A DNA stretch of 64,000 bases from the NCBI GenBank assembly GCA_964513565.1, contig CAZENE010000007.1, positions 33,828-97,827 on the forward strand. Direction: 5' to 3'. Every line of letters begins with the position of its first letter. Position 1 is the first letter of the stretch. The notes under the pieces were generated by a model. That model saw nothing but the letters and a program-made list of their open reading frames with translations. It did no database searches and was not told the origin of the DNA. A program made the position numbers and the translations under genes. Below, piece after piece: positions 36,393 through 45,181 of the stretch. This DNA is from Delta-02 sp964513565 (GTDB lineage Bacteria > Desulfobacterota > Syntrophorhabdia > Syntrophorhabdales > Syntrophorhabdaceae).

Positions 36393-37160
36393 TTACATCC
36401 GATTTTCTGAGGTATCAAAACCGTCGAGTCCCGGGGCTTTGTCCCGCTTCCGCTCCCTGCCCGCCATTATGTCCGCCACATTCTTCTTTATCCGGGTCAT
36501 TTTGTCAGGACTGAACGGTTTTATACGCTCATAGGCGGGGTTCAGGGTTATGTCAGGCCGGAAGGTCTGGACGATAAAGTCTTTTGATCCCTGAAGTTCT
36601 GTTGCCACGGTATAGACATCCTCCTCCTGATGAAGGAAAGGAACGACGGTCATCCTGAAATAATGATCAATTCCGGAATCCATAATAAATCCAATGCTTT
36701 CACGGATCTTCTTTTCGTCTATCTCTGTACCGCACCATCGCGAGTACCTGTCGAGAGGTCCCTTTACATCCATGGCGATACAGTCTATGAGCGCGTCGCC
36801 GGCAAGGCCTTTCACTATCGCGGGATTCGACCCGTTAGTATCGAGCTTTATCGACATGCCTTCGGTTTTCAAAAGCCCCATCAATTGAAAAAGATTCTCG
36901 TGTATTGTCGGTTCGCCGCCGGTAACGACGACCTTGTCCACCCAGTGAGCCTTATACTTTCGAATCGTTGCGACTACGTGTTCCAGAGGCACATTTTCAA
37001 AACCGCCGGGATTAAGGACCAGATCACGGTTATGGCAAAAAGGACATCTGAAGTTGCATCCGCCAAGAAAAAGGACGGATGAGAGTTGTCCCTTCCAGTC
37101 CACAAAACTCGTTTCTATAAACCCTTTTATAGCCGGGCAATCAGGTGCTCTGGACTGCAC
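36393..37160 (-). CDS. nrdG: Anaerobic ribonucleoside-triphosphate reductase activating protein
   Basis: 255 residues, radical SAM. The cluster motif is CNFRCPFC (CxxxCxxC) in the GGCNFRCPFCHNRDLV context, followed by TGGEPT. It makes the glycyl radical on NrdD. The GTG start lies 20 nt inside the redoxin gene; this overlap and the shared strand show one operon nrdD-redoxin-nrdG. It is longer than E. coli NrdG, matching the type with a C-terminal extension (PFSPDKMTRIKKN). Confidence 0.92.
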   Translation of the reverse strand: MQSRAPDCPAIKGFIETSFVDWKGQLSSVLFLGGCNFRCPFCHNRDLVLNPGGFENVPLEHVVATIRKYKAHWVDKVVVTGGEPTIHENLFQLMGLLKTEGMSIKLDTNGSNPAIVKGLAGDALIDCIAMDVKGPLDRYSRWCGTEIDEKKIRESIGFIMDSGIDHYFRMTVVPFLHQEEDVYTVATELQGSKDFIVQTFRPDITLNPAYERIKPFSPDKMTRIKKNVADIMAGRERKRDKAPGLDGFDTSENRM

Positions 37161-37404
37161 TGAGCACCTCGTCTATGTGAGGGACATTCCCCCGCCATTC
37201 CCCGATCGAATTCTCGGATTCATCCTCCACGAGTATGGTGGGTAATGCCATCACACGGTAAAACGTGGCTTCAGCCAGCCCGTCTGTCGTTCCAACATTA
37301 TAATCGTCAACCGGGATGTTCATTTCGCGAAGGTTGTCTTTGAGCTTTTTTGCCATCGGACACAGCGGGCAGTCATCTTTGTAAAATATTTTTACTATTC
37401 CCAT
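37141..37404 (-). CDS. NrdH/glutaredoxin-like redoxin
   Basis: 87 residues, thioredoxin fold. Active site CPLC in KDDCPLCPMAKKL near the N-terminus and cis-Pro in ALPTILV. It lies between nrdD and nrdG and overlaps nrdG by 20 nt, so it most likely supplies electrons to NrdD, as known for class III reductases that use a redoxin rather than formate. Confidence 0.87.
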   Translation of the reverse strand: MGIVKIFYKDDCPLCPMAKKLKDNLREMNIPVDDYNVGTTDGLAEATFYRVMALPTILVEDESENSIGEWRGNVPHIDEVLSAVQST

Positions 37405-37434
37405 TTTTTCCCTACCCTTCTATAGTCGCTATCG

Positions 37435-39525
37435 TCAATCATTGGCCGCAGCCCTGGAACTTTCCGGAGAGAAAAACTCCACGTTGCGGAAACGGTCCTT
37501 AAGTTCCCCCAGTTTGCCTTTATTCCAGCTGGACACCTTGGTAAAATAACCGGTTATCCTGGTAATGCCGTCGACGTCCGAGGAACCGCAGTATGAACAG
37601 GTGTCGGCCAGCCCCCTCGCCGTCCTGTGGCACTTGTTGCATGTGGTGAATTCCGGCGAAAAAGCGATCTGGTCGTTGGTGGTATGTTTAAAGGTCTTGA
37701 TGACGAAATCGGCAATAGCCTCTTTTGACGGCTGTGCTTCGCCAAGCCAGACATGCGATATCGACCCTGCTTCAATGAGCGGGTGGAATAATCCTTCGGT
37801 CGTGACCCTTTCGATCGGGTTCATTGCGTGCTTGACATTAAGGTGCGTCGAGTTGGTGTAATATACCTCACCCGAGGCAATATCGCCCTTTATGATCCGT
37901 CCGGCATGGGGCGAAAAATACCGAAGGTCGAGACGGGCAAAACGGTAGCTTGTGCTCTCCGCCGGGGTCTGCTCAAGGACGATCTTCATATTTTCCTGGC
38001 GGCGCATTTTATCCGTCAAGAGTTTCATATGCGCCATAACCTTGAGGCCGAATTTCAGGGCACGCTTTGAATCGTGCATCTCCTCCCCGGTATGTATCTG
38101 GACCATTTCATTAAGGCCGACCATGCCGATAAGATGAGACGCGTGGTTAAATCGTAGATAAGGCATACCGTCACGGTTCATCGTGAGCAGCGCCAGCGGG
38201 CCGTTCTCCCCAAGGGAAAGGAGCTTCTCCATAAAGACCCTTTTTTCCTTGTGCGCTTTGACCGCCAGCATAAAACGTTCTGCGATCAGATTCATGAGCT
38301 TCGTGTCGTCATTCTTCGCCATATAGGCAAGGCGCGGAAGATTCAAAGAGACATTCTGAAGAGCGCAGTAACGCATTTTCCACGGCTCTTTCGCATCAAG
38401 GAGGTCTTCTTCCTCGAGTTTGAAGCTCAGGCGGCAGCACTCGGAAATTTTCGCTGTCTCTCCCCTATCAAAGACATAATAGGTATTCCCTTTATCCGAA
38501 GCGACATCCGAAATAAGGTACAGAAAATCCATATGGCCATCGGTACGGAAGAATTTCTCCGTGATATGAACGATCGGCTTCGGGAAAAAGAACGGCCGAC
38601 CGGCACCATCGCCTTCCTTGAAGACCTCAAAGAGCTTCCAGGCGAACCGCTGGGCTTCTTTTTCATATTCCCCGTATGTCTTGCCGGTGAATTTACCGCT
38701 CGGACCGATTGCCGGCACATTGACAAAATGTTTCGGTATTTCCCAGTAAATATTGATATCCGTAAAAATGGCCTGGCCGCCGCGCGCCACAGCCTGCTGG
38801 GAAAATTCGAATATGAGCATCTGTGCCAGTTGTTTAACCTCATCATCGGACATTCCCTCGATATAAGGGGCGAAGAATATATTGACAGCATCCCAGCCTA
38901 TCGCCCCCGCGAAATGGCTTTGAAGCGCGGCTGCAAACTTGACGAGATGAGCAAGCAAGACCTCGGCATGTTTTGCGGGTTTTGCCATCGAAAGGGAATG
39001 AGGCAGGTCAAGACCGAATTTTTTGATATATTCAAGTGACTGGCCGCTGCAATATGGCCGGTCGATAAAACCGAGGTCATGCAGGTGAATATCGCCGTTC
39101 ATGTGTGCATCGGCGACTTCTTGGGAAAATACGGACAGCAGCGCATATTCCTTCTTTATGTTCTCGGCGAGGGTCAGATTCGTAGCCTCCGGGCCGTGAG
39201 GCACATTCGCGTTCTCCTTGTTTGGATGAAGTATAAGGCTATCGACGTCGTAGATAGGCATACCGAGCCTGGTATGCATCTTCCGGGAGCTTTCCAGCCC
39301 TTTTTCGATCAACCGGGCGTTGACGAGCTCCCTGATAAGGGGTGCGGTGATCACCTCGATGCCGGAACGCCTGATCATCTGCTCGACCTCTTTACTGATC
39401 TCATCCGCCGTGTCGCGGTCGATCAGCGTTTCTCGGATGAGGGCATCGACTATCCTCGATCGATCCCATCCGGAGATATTTTCCTCAGACGTCCTGACAA
39501 AAAGGTTCAAATCCGTTGTTTCCAT
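37435..39525 (-). CDS. nrdD: Anaerobic (class III) ribonucleoside-triphosphate reductase
   Basis: 696 residues. An N-terminal ATP-cone-like regulatory region (about 1-90), the ten-stranded barrel, a C-terminal zinc site CNKC...CSYC and the glycyl radical loop RITGYFTKVSSWNKGK. It reduces NTPs to dNTPs without oxygen. Transcribed first in nrdD-redoxin-nrdG; two NrdR boxes and a promoter lie upstream at 39618-39694. The ATG is preceded by gggggt. Confidence 0.95.
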   Translation of the reverse strand: METTDLNLFVRTSEENISGWDRSRIVDALIRETLIDRDTADEISKEVEQMIRRSGIEVITAPLIRELVNARLIEKGLESSRKMHTRLGMPIYDVDSLILHPNKENANVPHGPEATNLTLAENIKKEYALLSVFSQEVADAHMNGDIHLHDLGFIDRPYCSGQSLEYIKKFGLDLPHSLSMAKPAKHAEVLLAHLVKFAAALQSHFAGAIGWDAVNIFFAPYIEGMSDDEVKQLAQMLIFEFSQQAVARGGQAIFTDINIYWEIPKHFVNVPAIGPSGKFTGKTYGEYEKEAQRFAWKLFEVFKEGDGAGRPFFFPKPIVHITEKFFRTDGHMDFLYLISDVASDKGNTYYVFDRGETAKISECCRLSFKLEEEDLLDAKEPWKMRYCALQNVSLNLPRLAYMAKNDDTKLMNLIAERFMLAVKAHKEKRVFMEKLLSLGENGPLALLTMNRDGMPYLRFNHASHLIGMVGLNEMVQIHTGEEMHDSKRALKFGLKVMAHMKLLTDKMRRQENMKIVLEQTPAESTSYRFARLDLRYFSPHAGRIIKGDIASGEVYYTNSTHLNVKHAMNPIERVTTEGLFHPLIEAGSISHVWLGEAQPSKEAIADFVIKTFKHTTNDQIAFSPEFTTCNKCHRTARGLADTCSYCGSSDVDGITRITGYFTKVSSWNKGKLGELKDRFRNVEFFSPESSRAAAND

Positions 39526-39617
39526 ACGACCCCCTATATGAATGAACAGCTTTTATATTTCGTTGTAAAACAGAATATATCCCGAGAGTTGCTTACGCAG
39601 TGCAAACCCCCCTCCAA

Positions 39618-39633
39618 ACACTAGATATAGTAT
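39618..39633. promoter_or_regulatory. NrdR box, start-codon-proximal copy
   Basis: acaCtAgATaTaGtat matches the NrdR consensus acaCwAtATaTwGtgt at most positions. With the second box it forms a perfect 15-bp inverted repeat. Confidence 0.8.
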
Positions 39634-39648
39634 GTTAACTCATCCTCC

Positions 39649-39664
39649 ATACTATATCTAGTAC
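39649..39664. promoter_or_regulatory. NrdR box, promoter-proximal copy
   Basis: ataCtAtATcTaGtac, 31 bp (three helical turns) from the first box, the spacing known for cooperative NrdR binding. It lies directly downstream of the -10, over the predicted start. Confidence 0.8.
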
Positions 39665-39694
39665 TTTTTACCTGAGCGGGGACAACCTTGTCAA
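39665..39694 (-). promoter_or_regulatory. nrdD promoter
   Basis: On the minus strand TTGACA (39694-39689), 18-nt spacer, taaaaa as a weak -10 (39670-39665). Binding of NrdR at the adjacent boxes would block it. Confidence 0.55.
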
Positions 39695-39823
39695 GACATT
39701 TTTATGATTATTTCCGACGCTGGCCCTGATAAAAAAATTTTGTATATGTAATACATAGACAAACTTATTCAAGGATTTTCTCATTGTTCCCGGATTCATT
39801 TAAAAATATTGGGTTTCCGCAGG

Positions 39824-40795
39824 TCACTGGGCCTTCATCGCCTCGGCGGCCTGTTCGGGAGTTATGGACGACACGGAAAACTCATCTTCCCGCTTATACT
39901 TCGATGACCGGAAATCCCGGGGCAGGATCTCGATATGCCAGTGGTAATATTCTTCAAACGGGATATCGTCACCGTGCGATTCGGCATATGTCATGTTGGG
40001 CGAAGTGTGTACCTCAATCGTATACGCGTTTGCAAACTGCTCTATCCGTTTCATCGTATCAATGATCATATCCGCAAGGTCGTCCCTCACAGCCTGGTTT
40101 GAGATATTTTCGTAATTCGTCTCATGGAACTTCGGCACGATCCATGTTTCATAGGGGAAACGCGAAGCAAACGGGCAAATAGCGACAAAATACCGGTTCA
40201 TGCTGACAAGCCTTCTGGCCTGGCGTATTTCCTGATCCAGGATGTCGCACATAAGGCAGCGCTGTTTCTGGACAAAATGGTTCCGTGTCGCAACCACCTG
40301 GCTGGAGACGCGCGCAGGCATGATGGGCGTCGCCAGTACGTGAGAATGGGGATGCATGAGATATGAACCGGCGAGTTCGCCATGGTTCTTGAATACCTGA
40401 ACAAATTTAAAACGCTTGTCCCCCTTGAGGTCACGCAACCGCTCCCTGTACATCTCGAGGACCAGCTGAATCTCTTCCCGGGTGTACATGGACATGGCCC
40501 TGGAATGGGCCCTGTTCTCGACTATGATCTCATGGGCCCCGACATTACCCATCTTGTCATAGAGGCCTTCAGCCCTCCTGTCTTCAGCCACCTCTATCAT
40601 AAAAATGGGATTTGACGCGGAGAAGCATCGCACGAGCCAGCGGCCGTCTTCATCTGTATATTGCCGTATTGTAGGGGGCGTATAAGATTCGTGGCCGGGA
40701 CAGAACGGACAGATACCCGTACCGCTTAATTTCGATCCAGTATAACCGACGACAACCCAATTCCCTGAGAGAGGGTCCCTTCGCAACTCCGCCAT
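39824..40795 (-). CDS. galT: Galactose-1-phosphate uridylyltransferase
   Basis: 323 residues from the ATG at 40795 (MAELRRDPLSGNWVVV is the family start; the frame is open to 40930). Zinc site CPFC near residue 30, the catalytic HPHSH segment and a second HIT-like HWHIEILPR. It transfers UMP between UDP-glucose and galactose-1-phosphate, or a related sugar nucleotide. Neither candidate start has a good ribosome site. Divergent from the inositol monophosphatase gene. Confidence 0.9.
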   Translation of the reverse strand: MAELRRDPLSGNWVVVGYTGSKLSGTGICPFCPGHESYTPPTIRQYTDEDGRWLVRCFSASNPIFMIEVAEDRRAEGLYDKMGNVGAHEIIVENRAHSRAMSMYTREEIQLVLEMYRERLRDLKGDKRFKFVQVFKNHGELAGSYLMHPHSHVLATPIMPARVSSQVVATRNHFVQKQRCLMCDILDQEIRQARRLVSMNRYFVAICPFASRFPYETWIVPKFHETNYENISNQAVRDDLADMIIDTMKRIEQFANAYTIEVHTSPNMTYAESHGDDIPFEEYYHWHIEILPRDFRSSKYKREDEFSVSSITPEQAAEAMKAQ

Positions 40796-40877
40796 GGGGG
40801 TATAATAGACCAGATAATATGCCATGTCAATCGCGGGTTCTCTTGCAAAAGAAAGAAATTTTTGATTAGAATTATAT

Positions 40878-41672
40878 ATGGCAGATCCATTGCAAACAGC
40901 AGTCGAAATGGCCCTGGAGTCAGGGCGCATTCAAAAAGAATCGTTATCGAAAGATTTCGCGGTCCATCATAAGGGCGAGATCAACCTGGTAACCGACGTC
41001 GATATTGCCTGCCAGGAAAAGATAATATCGATGATCGGCCAATATTTCCCCGATGATGACATAATCGCAGAGGAGAAATCCAATAAATACGATGGGGAAA
41101 GGAACAGATGGATAATCGATCCGGTCGACGGCACGACGAATTACGCGCATGGATATCCGTTTTTCTGCACATCTATCGCATATGAAGCCAAAGGCAAGGT
41201 CATAGCGGGAGTGGTCTACAACCCAATAATGAACGAGCTTTTTTTCGCGGCAGCCGGCAAAGGCGCGCATCTCAACGGAGATCGAATTGCCGTTTCCCGG
41301 GAAGAAATTTTGAAACGCTCCCTTCTCAGCACAGGCTTCCCTTACGATATCGCCACTAACCCAAACAATAATATCGATCATTTTGTCAATTTTCTTTACG
41401 AGGCCCAGGCGGTGCGCAGGGATGGTTCGGCCGCCATGAATTTATGCTACGTTGCATGCGGCAGGTTCGACGGGTTCTGGGAAATACACCTTAATCCCTG
41501 GGATCTGGCGGCAGGAGCCCTCATTCTCGAGGAAGCCGGGGGTTGCATTACGAACCTGACAGGCGGGCCATTTGACATTTACCGCGGGGAATGCCTTGCG
41601 TCAAACCGCCTCATTCACCAGGCGATGGAGGGCGTCATCAGAAGAGCAAAGGGCGCCAGCACTCCAGGATAG
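40878..41672 (+). CDS. suhB: Inositol monophosphatase family protein
   Basis: 264 residues. Metal site IDPVDGTTNYAHG and the C-terminal WDLAAGALILEEAGG are complete. Family members dephosphorylate inositol or sugar monophosphates; SuhB also binds transcription complexes. No ribosome site precedes the ATG, so translation may be leaderless or weak. It precedes the V4R gene by 23 nt. Confidence 0.9.
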   Translation: MADPLQTAVEMALESGRIQKESLSKDFAVHHKGEINLVTDVDIACQEKIISMIGQYFPDDDIIAEEKSNKYDGERNRWIIDPVDGTTNYAHGYPFFCTSIAYEAKGKVIAGVVYNPIMNELFFAAAGKGAHLNGDRIAVSREEILKRSLLSTGFPYDIATNPNNNIDHFVNFLYEAQAVRRDGSAAMNLCYVACGRFDGFWEIHLNPWDLAAGALILEEAGGCITNLTGGPFDIYRGECLASNRLIHQAMEGVIRRAKGASTPG

Positions 41673-41695
41673 AGAGAAATTTACCGGGAGACCTT

Positions 41696-42145
41696 ATGAA
41701 AGAATACAGTGTTGACGAGATCAAGAGCGTGTTGCGTCCCAAGCTGGGCGATGATGTTCCGCTTCTCTTATTCCGGATATTGAGGATAATCGGAATGCGC
41801 AGCATTCTCGGCGAGACATCGGGCGCAACCCTTTACATGATGGGAAAGCGGGTTGGCAATATGCTTAAGGCTACAACGATGGATGAATTCGCCGAGACGA
41901 TAAAGGACCTCAAAATTGGGATCCCCAGGGCTACCATCATCGATGAGGACCATATCAACGTCAAGTTGTTTGAATGCATTACATGCGCCGGTTTTAATTA
42001 TACGGGCGAAATGTTCTGCGATATGGAAAGCGGCATCATAGCCGGTCTCCTCGAAAATGTTCTGGGCAAAAAAGCGAAATCGACACAGACAAAGAGCTGG
42101 TCCGTCGGCTACAAATATTGCGAGTTTGAGGTTTTTCTGTATTAA
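41696..42145 (+). CDS. V4R-domain small-molecule-binding protein
   Basis: 149 residues from the ATG at 41696 (cgggag at 41685-41690; the frame is open further up but overlaps suhB). It is one V4R domain, with the late ECITCAGF...GEMFCDMESGIIAGLL block and its paired Cys. V4R domains bind hydrocarbons or porphyrin/aromatic-like ligands and occur in regulators of aromatic degradation (XylR/DmpR) and in BchJ. Its stop shares one base with the histidine kinase ATG, so the two probably form a split sensor and transmitter. Confidence 0.82.
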   Translation: MKEYSVDEIKSVLRPKLGDDVPLLLFRILRIIGMRSILGETSGATLYMMGKRVGNMLKATTMDEFAETIKDLKIGIPRATIIDEDHINVKLFECITCAGFNYTGEMFCDMESGIIAGLLENVLGKKAKSTQTKSWSVGYKYCEFEVFLY

Positions 42146-43035
42146 TGGCGCCCCGGAAGAAAAAAACCGAATGCATCCCGCCCAATCAGGTGCGGGACCT
42201 TGAAATTGCCCTCGAAGAAGAAAAAAGTCTTTCGAGGGCACGCAACATCCTTCTCGAATCAAATATAAAAGAGCTTAATGACGTTTATCTCACCCTGAAC
42301 GACAAGCTTAAGGCCCTGCGCTCGAGAGACGAACGTATAAGGGGTTTCGAGGCCCAACTCGTGCGGGCAAACAAGCTATCAGCCCTCGGGGAACTGGCCG
42401 GTTCCATCGCACACGAGATAAAAAATCCCCTTATCTCGATCCAGGGCTTTGCAAAAAGGATAACGAAGGCAGGCGATATCGAGAAGGCCAAGCGGTATTC
42501 CGAGTTTATCGACCAGGAGGCGGGGCGGCTCACGAATGTCCTGCTGAAACTGCTTGATTTTTCTCGGATGGATGAACCGAAAATGGAAGAAACCGAGATC
42601 GGCTCACTGGTCGATGATACCCTGCTTTTTATGGAGCATCACCTGACCCGCTTCAAGGGTATACGTGTGGATATCGTGCGCAGCACCGAACCTGTTATGG
42701 TCGTTGTCGACAAGATACACATCCAGCAGGCACTCGTGAATCTTATCAATAATGCCGCGCAGGCGATGCCGCAAGGAGGTAGCATCACGATAACGACCGG
42801 CGCCGAGGACATTTTCGGCTTCATTGATGTCTCCGACGAAGGGACCGGCATCAGCGCAGAGGCTATTGACAAGATCTTTGAGCCGTTCTTTACCACGAAA
42901 CCCCGGGGTGAAGGAACTGGCCTCGGCCTGTCCTTGAGCAAAAGACTCCTCGAAGCCAACGGCGGCTCGATCACGGTGAAAACCAAACCCGGCGAAGGCA
43001 GCACATTCAGATTGCTGATACCGTTGAAGACGTGA
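42145..43035 (+). CDS. Cytoplasmic sensor histidine kinase
   Basis: 296 residues, no membrane segment. An N-terminal coiled coil (about 15-78), HisKA with SIAHEIKNPL, then HATPase_c with N-box NLINNAAQAM, DEGTG and FFTTKPRGEGTGLGLSL. With no own sensor domain it likely takes its input from the V4R protein encoded immediately upstream (1-nt overlap). No response regulator is adjacent. Confidence 0.92.
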   Translation: MAPRKKKTECIPPNQVRDLEIALEEEKSLSRARNILLESNIKELNDVYLTLNDKLKALRSRDERIRGFEAQLVRANKLSALGELAGSIAHEIKNPLISIQGFAKRITKAGDIEKAKRYSEFIDQEAGRLTNVLLKLLDFSRMDEPKMEETEIGSLVDDTLLFMEHHLTRFKGIRVDIVRSTEPVMVVVDKIHIQQALVNLINNAAQAMPQGGSITITTGAEDIFGFIDVSDEGTGISAEAIDKIFEPFFTTKPRGEGTGLGLSLSKRLLEANGGSITVKTKPGEGSTFRLLIPLKT

Positions 43036-43042
43036 AACCTAT

Positions 43043-43112
43043 AACGTAAAATGTAAATTGTAAAATGTGAAGCATTTTAAAAGGTTTTTCTATTTACGTC
43101 TTACGATTTACG
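43043..43112. repeat. Heptamer inverted repeat, locus D
   Basis: The left arm (43043-43068) reads as 7-bp units cgtaaaa, tgtaaat, tgtaaaa; the right arm (43093-43112) is the inverse with cgtaaat, cgtaaga. It lies between convergent stops, with an inner cattttaaaa element. Confidence 0.7.
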
Positions 43113-43116
43113 ATTC

Positions 43117-43881
43117 TTAGAATTCCCACTTCATCCCATCCTTGCCTGCTATAACGTTCACACCGGTTTCCCGGGATAATTTCCGGGCAAGTAGGCCCGG
43201 TTTGTTCTTTATGATATGCATACCGAAATGGGTAAGGATGGCATTGACCGGGCGTATCTCGCGGATGATCTCCTCTACGTCATTAAATGCCAAGTGATCG
43301 ACTATCTCATGATTTTCGATAGGTTTCAGCCGGAGGACATTGATTATGAGGTTCTCGGCACGGTAGTGGCCGGGGAGCTCCGGAAAAAATCGCGTATCGG
43401 ATATAAGGCCGATCGTTGTGTTAAGATCAAAAAAAAGGCCGTATGTCTCAACGGGATGCCGATGCCGTACAGGGGTGCGGAACCGAACGTCTCCCAGGGT
43501 ATATTCCCCGCCTTCCTTGAGGAAAACTACATTTTCAAGGTAGTTTCTGGCAAAATTGAATATTACCGGGTCTTCGGCGATAGCGTCTTCCGGACAAAAC
43601 AGTATGCCCCTTTTCCTGAATCCGCCTTCCGCCATTGTCTCTATAAGAATATTTACATCGTTGGCGTGGTCCATGTGCTTGTGGGTAAGGATTATCCCGT
43701 CGAGACCTGCCGGTTCGTAATTTTCCCGGGATGCACGGATGCGGACGATCGCACCGGGACCAGGATCAATGTAAAGGTTTGTATTCCGGTAATTCAACCA
43801 GAGGCCGCCTGTAGCCCTAAGCTGTTTCAAGGCCATAAAACGCGCCCCGCCGGTTCCAAAAAATTTGATAAATCCTTCCAT
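43117..43881 (-). CDS. Metallo-beta-lactamase-fold hydrolase
   Basis: 254 residues from the ATG at 43881 (MEGFIKFFGTGGARF fits the family; a TTG 16 codons upstream is less likely). Metal motif LTHKHMDHAND and a late ILTHFGMH. The type resembles PhnP/RNase Z-like phosphodiesterases. Substrate unknown. Confidence 0.82.
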   Translation of the reverse strand: MEGFIKFFGTGGARFMALKQLRATGGLWLNYRNTNLYIDPGPGAIVRIRASRENYEPAGLDGIILTHKHMDHANDVNILIETMAEGGFRKRGILFCPEDAIAEDPVIFNFARNYLENVVFLKEGGEYTLGDVRFRTPVRHRHPVETYGLFFDLNTTIGLISDTRFFPELPGHYRAENLIINVLRLKPIENHEIVDHLAFNDVEEIIREIRPVNAILTHFGMHIIKNKPGLLARKLSRETGVNVIAGKDGMKWEF

Positions 43882-44023
43882 CGTATTATCGGCACGCTTA
43901 TTGTAGAGCTTACCGGACAGTATTGTCAATTCGAGTTAAAGCGAAAAGACCTTTTCCGCATTATGCGCCTTGCATGGCGCAGGTGAATGTGCAATGCTAT
44001 AGTGAGCATAAAGGAGGGGTATT

Positions 44024-44491
44024 ATGGGAACGACAAATTTGGAAGATATCCTTGGCCTGGCAATAACAAAGGAACAAGAGGCATACGACTTTTACATGGA
44101 CCTGATGAAAATAGCGGTCGATAAACAAGCCAAAAACGCCATTGAATATATCGCGGGGGAGGAAAAAAAACATAAGGAATTCCTTATCGGCTACCGCGAT
44201 AAGGGCGTCGGCGACACCAGCCTCAAACCTAAAACAGTCGTAGATTACAAGATCGCGGAATATCTTGAGGCCCCCTTGCCAAAACCGGGCATGGAACAAA
44301 AAGATGTATACCTGATTGCGGCCCACCGCGAGAAAAATGCGCACGAGTTCTATCTTTCCCTCGCGTCCATCCATCCGGAAGGTGAAGCAAAAAATATCCT
44401 GCTTAAGATGGCCCAGGAAGAACTGAACCATAAAGAAAAAATGGAATATTTTTATACCAATGCCGCTTTTGTCCAGACAGACGGCGGTTGA
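44024..44491 (+). CDS. Ferritin-like/rubrerythrin-family diiron protein
   Basis: 155 residues, a four-helix bundle with carboxylate/His ligands: Glu in TKEQEAYDFY, EEKKH, then HREKNAHEFY and EELNHKEK. It lacks the C-terminal rubredoxin domain of rubrerythrin. Likely peroxide detoxification or iron handling in an anaerobe. Ribosome site aaaggagggg. Confidence 0.85.
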   Translation: MGTTNLEDILGLAITKEQEAYDFYMDLMKIAVDKQAKNAIEYIAGEEKKHKEFLIGYRDKGVGDTSLKPKTVVDYKIAEYLEAPLPKPGMEQKDVYLIAAHREKNAHEFYLSLASIHPEGEAKNILLKMAQEELNHKEKMEYFYTNAAFVQTDGG

Positions 44492-44571
44492 CGGGCATTT
44501 CGCATTCTTTTCCGAACCGGCATTCCGGTTGTTGAAAAGAATATTCATATAAGAAAGAACGGAGCTTGAAC

Positions 44572-45078
44572 TTGCCGGTTATAGAATTTGCCATCTTTGA
44601 ATCATGGTTCGGCACAATATCCGTCGTTCAAAGGGACAGGCGCATTATCAACCTTGACCTTTCCGAAAATGACATATACCAGGAACACAGGGCAATACTG
44701 AAACGTTTTCCGGAAGCGGTGGAGTCAGACCAGTCCTTTAAGACGGTCCGCACACTGCTCCACCGCTACCTCAAGGGACAGCCCGTTGATTTCGATATCG
44801 AGGTCGACCTGTCGGACCTTCCCGAATTTACACAGAGGGTCCTTCAGGAACTCCGGCGGATCCCGTACGGTGAAACAAGAAGTTATTCAGAGATAGCCGC
44901 CCTGGCCGGGTGCCCGAAAGGCTCGCGGGCCATCGGGCAGGCTTTGAAACGTAATCCGGTCCCCATAATCATCCCGTGCCACCGTGTGGTCAGACATGAC
45001 GGCTCTCTCGGGGGGTTTTCGCTTGGACAAAGGCTAAAGAAAAGACTCCTGTTTCTTGAGGGTATTCAAAAAACCTGA
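44572..45078 (+). CDS. ogt: Methylated-DNA-protein-cysteine methyltransferase
   Basis: 168 residues from the TTG at 44572; a TTG at 44566 is only 1 nt from ggag and so less likely. Helix-turn-helix RSYSEIAALAGCP, acceptor motif IIPCHRVV with the alkyl-accepting Cys, and the SLGGFSLGQRLK end. It removes O6-methylguanine in a suicide reaction. Alone on its strand, next to uvrA (convergent). Confidence 0.93.
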   Translation: MPVIEFAIFESWFGTISVVQRDRRIINLDLSENDIYQEHRAILKRFPEAVESDQSFKTVRTLLHRYLKGQPVDFDIEVDLSDLPEFTQRVLQELRRIPYGETRSYSEIAALAGCPKGSRAIGQALKRNPVPIIIPCHRVVRHDGSLGGFSLGQRLKKRLLFLEGIQKT

Positions 45079-45181
45079 CATGTCGAGACAACAGGTATGC
45101 GAAATGTCTTCCGAAGCGTGTTCCGCGGCAGACGCGTCATTCTCCATACACGTGCCAGAATATTCAGAGAAGAAAGAATTT

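Noticed and set aside
38251..39039. 262-codon frame antisense to nrdD
   Set aside because: Shadow; the nrdD frame is full length with all motifs.
39618..39664. The 15-bp inverted repeat upstream of nrdD as a terminator
   Set aside because: No T-tract after it in the nrdD direction; each arm matches an NrdR box and the 31-bp spacing fits NrdR.
43216..43986. 256-codon frame antisense to the second MBL hydrolase
   Set aside because: Shadow; no family match and wrong strand relative to the metal motif.
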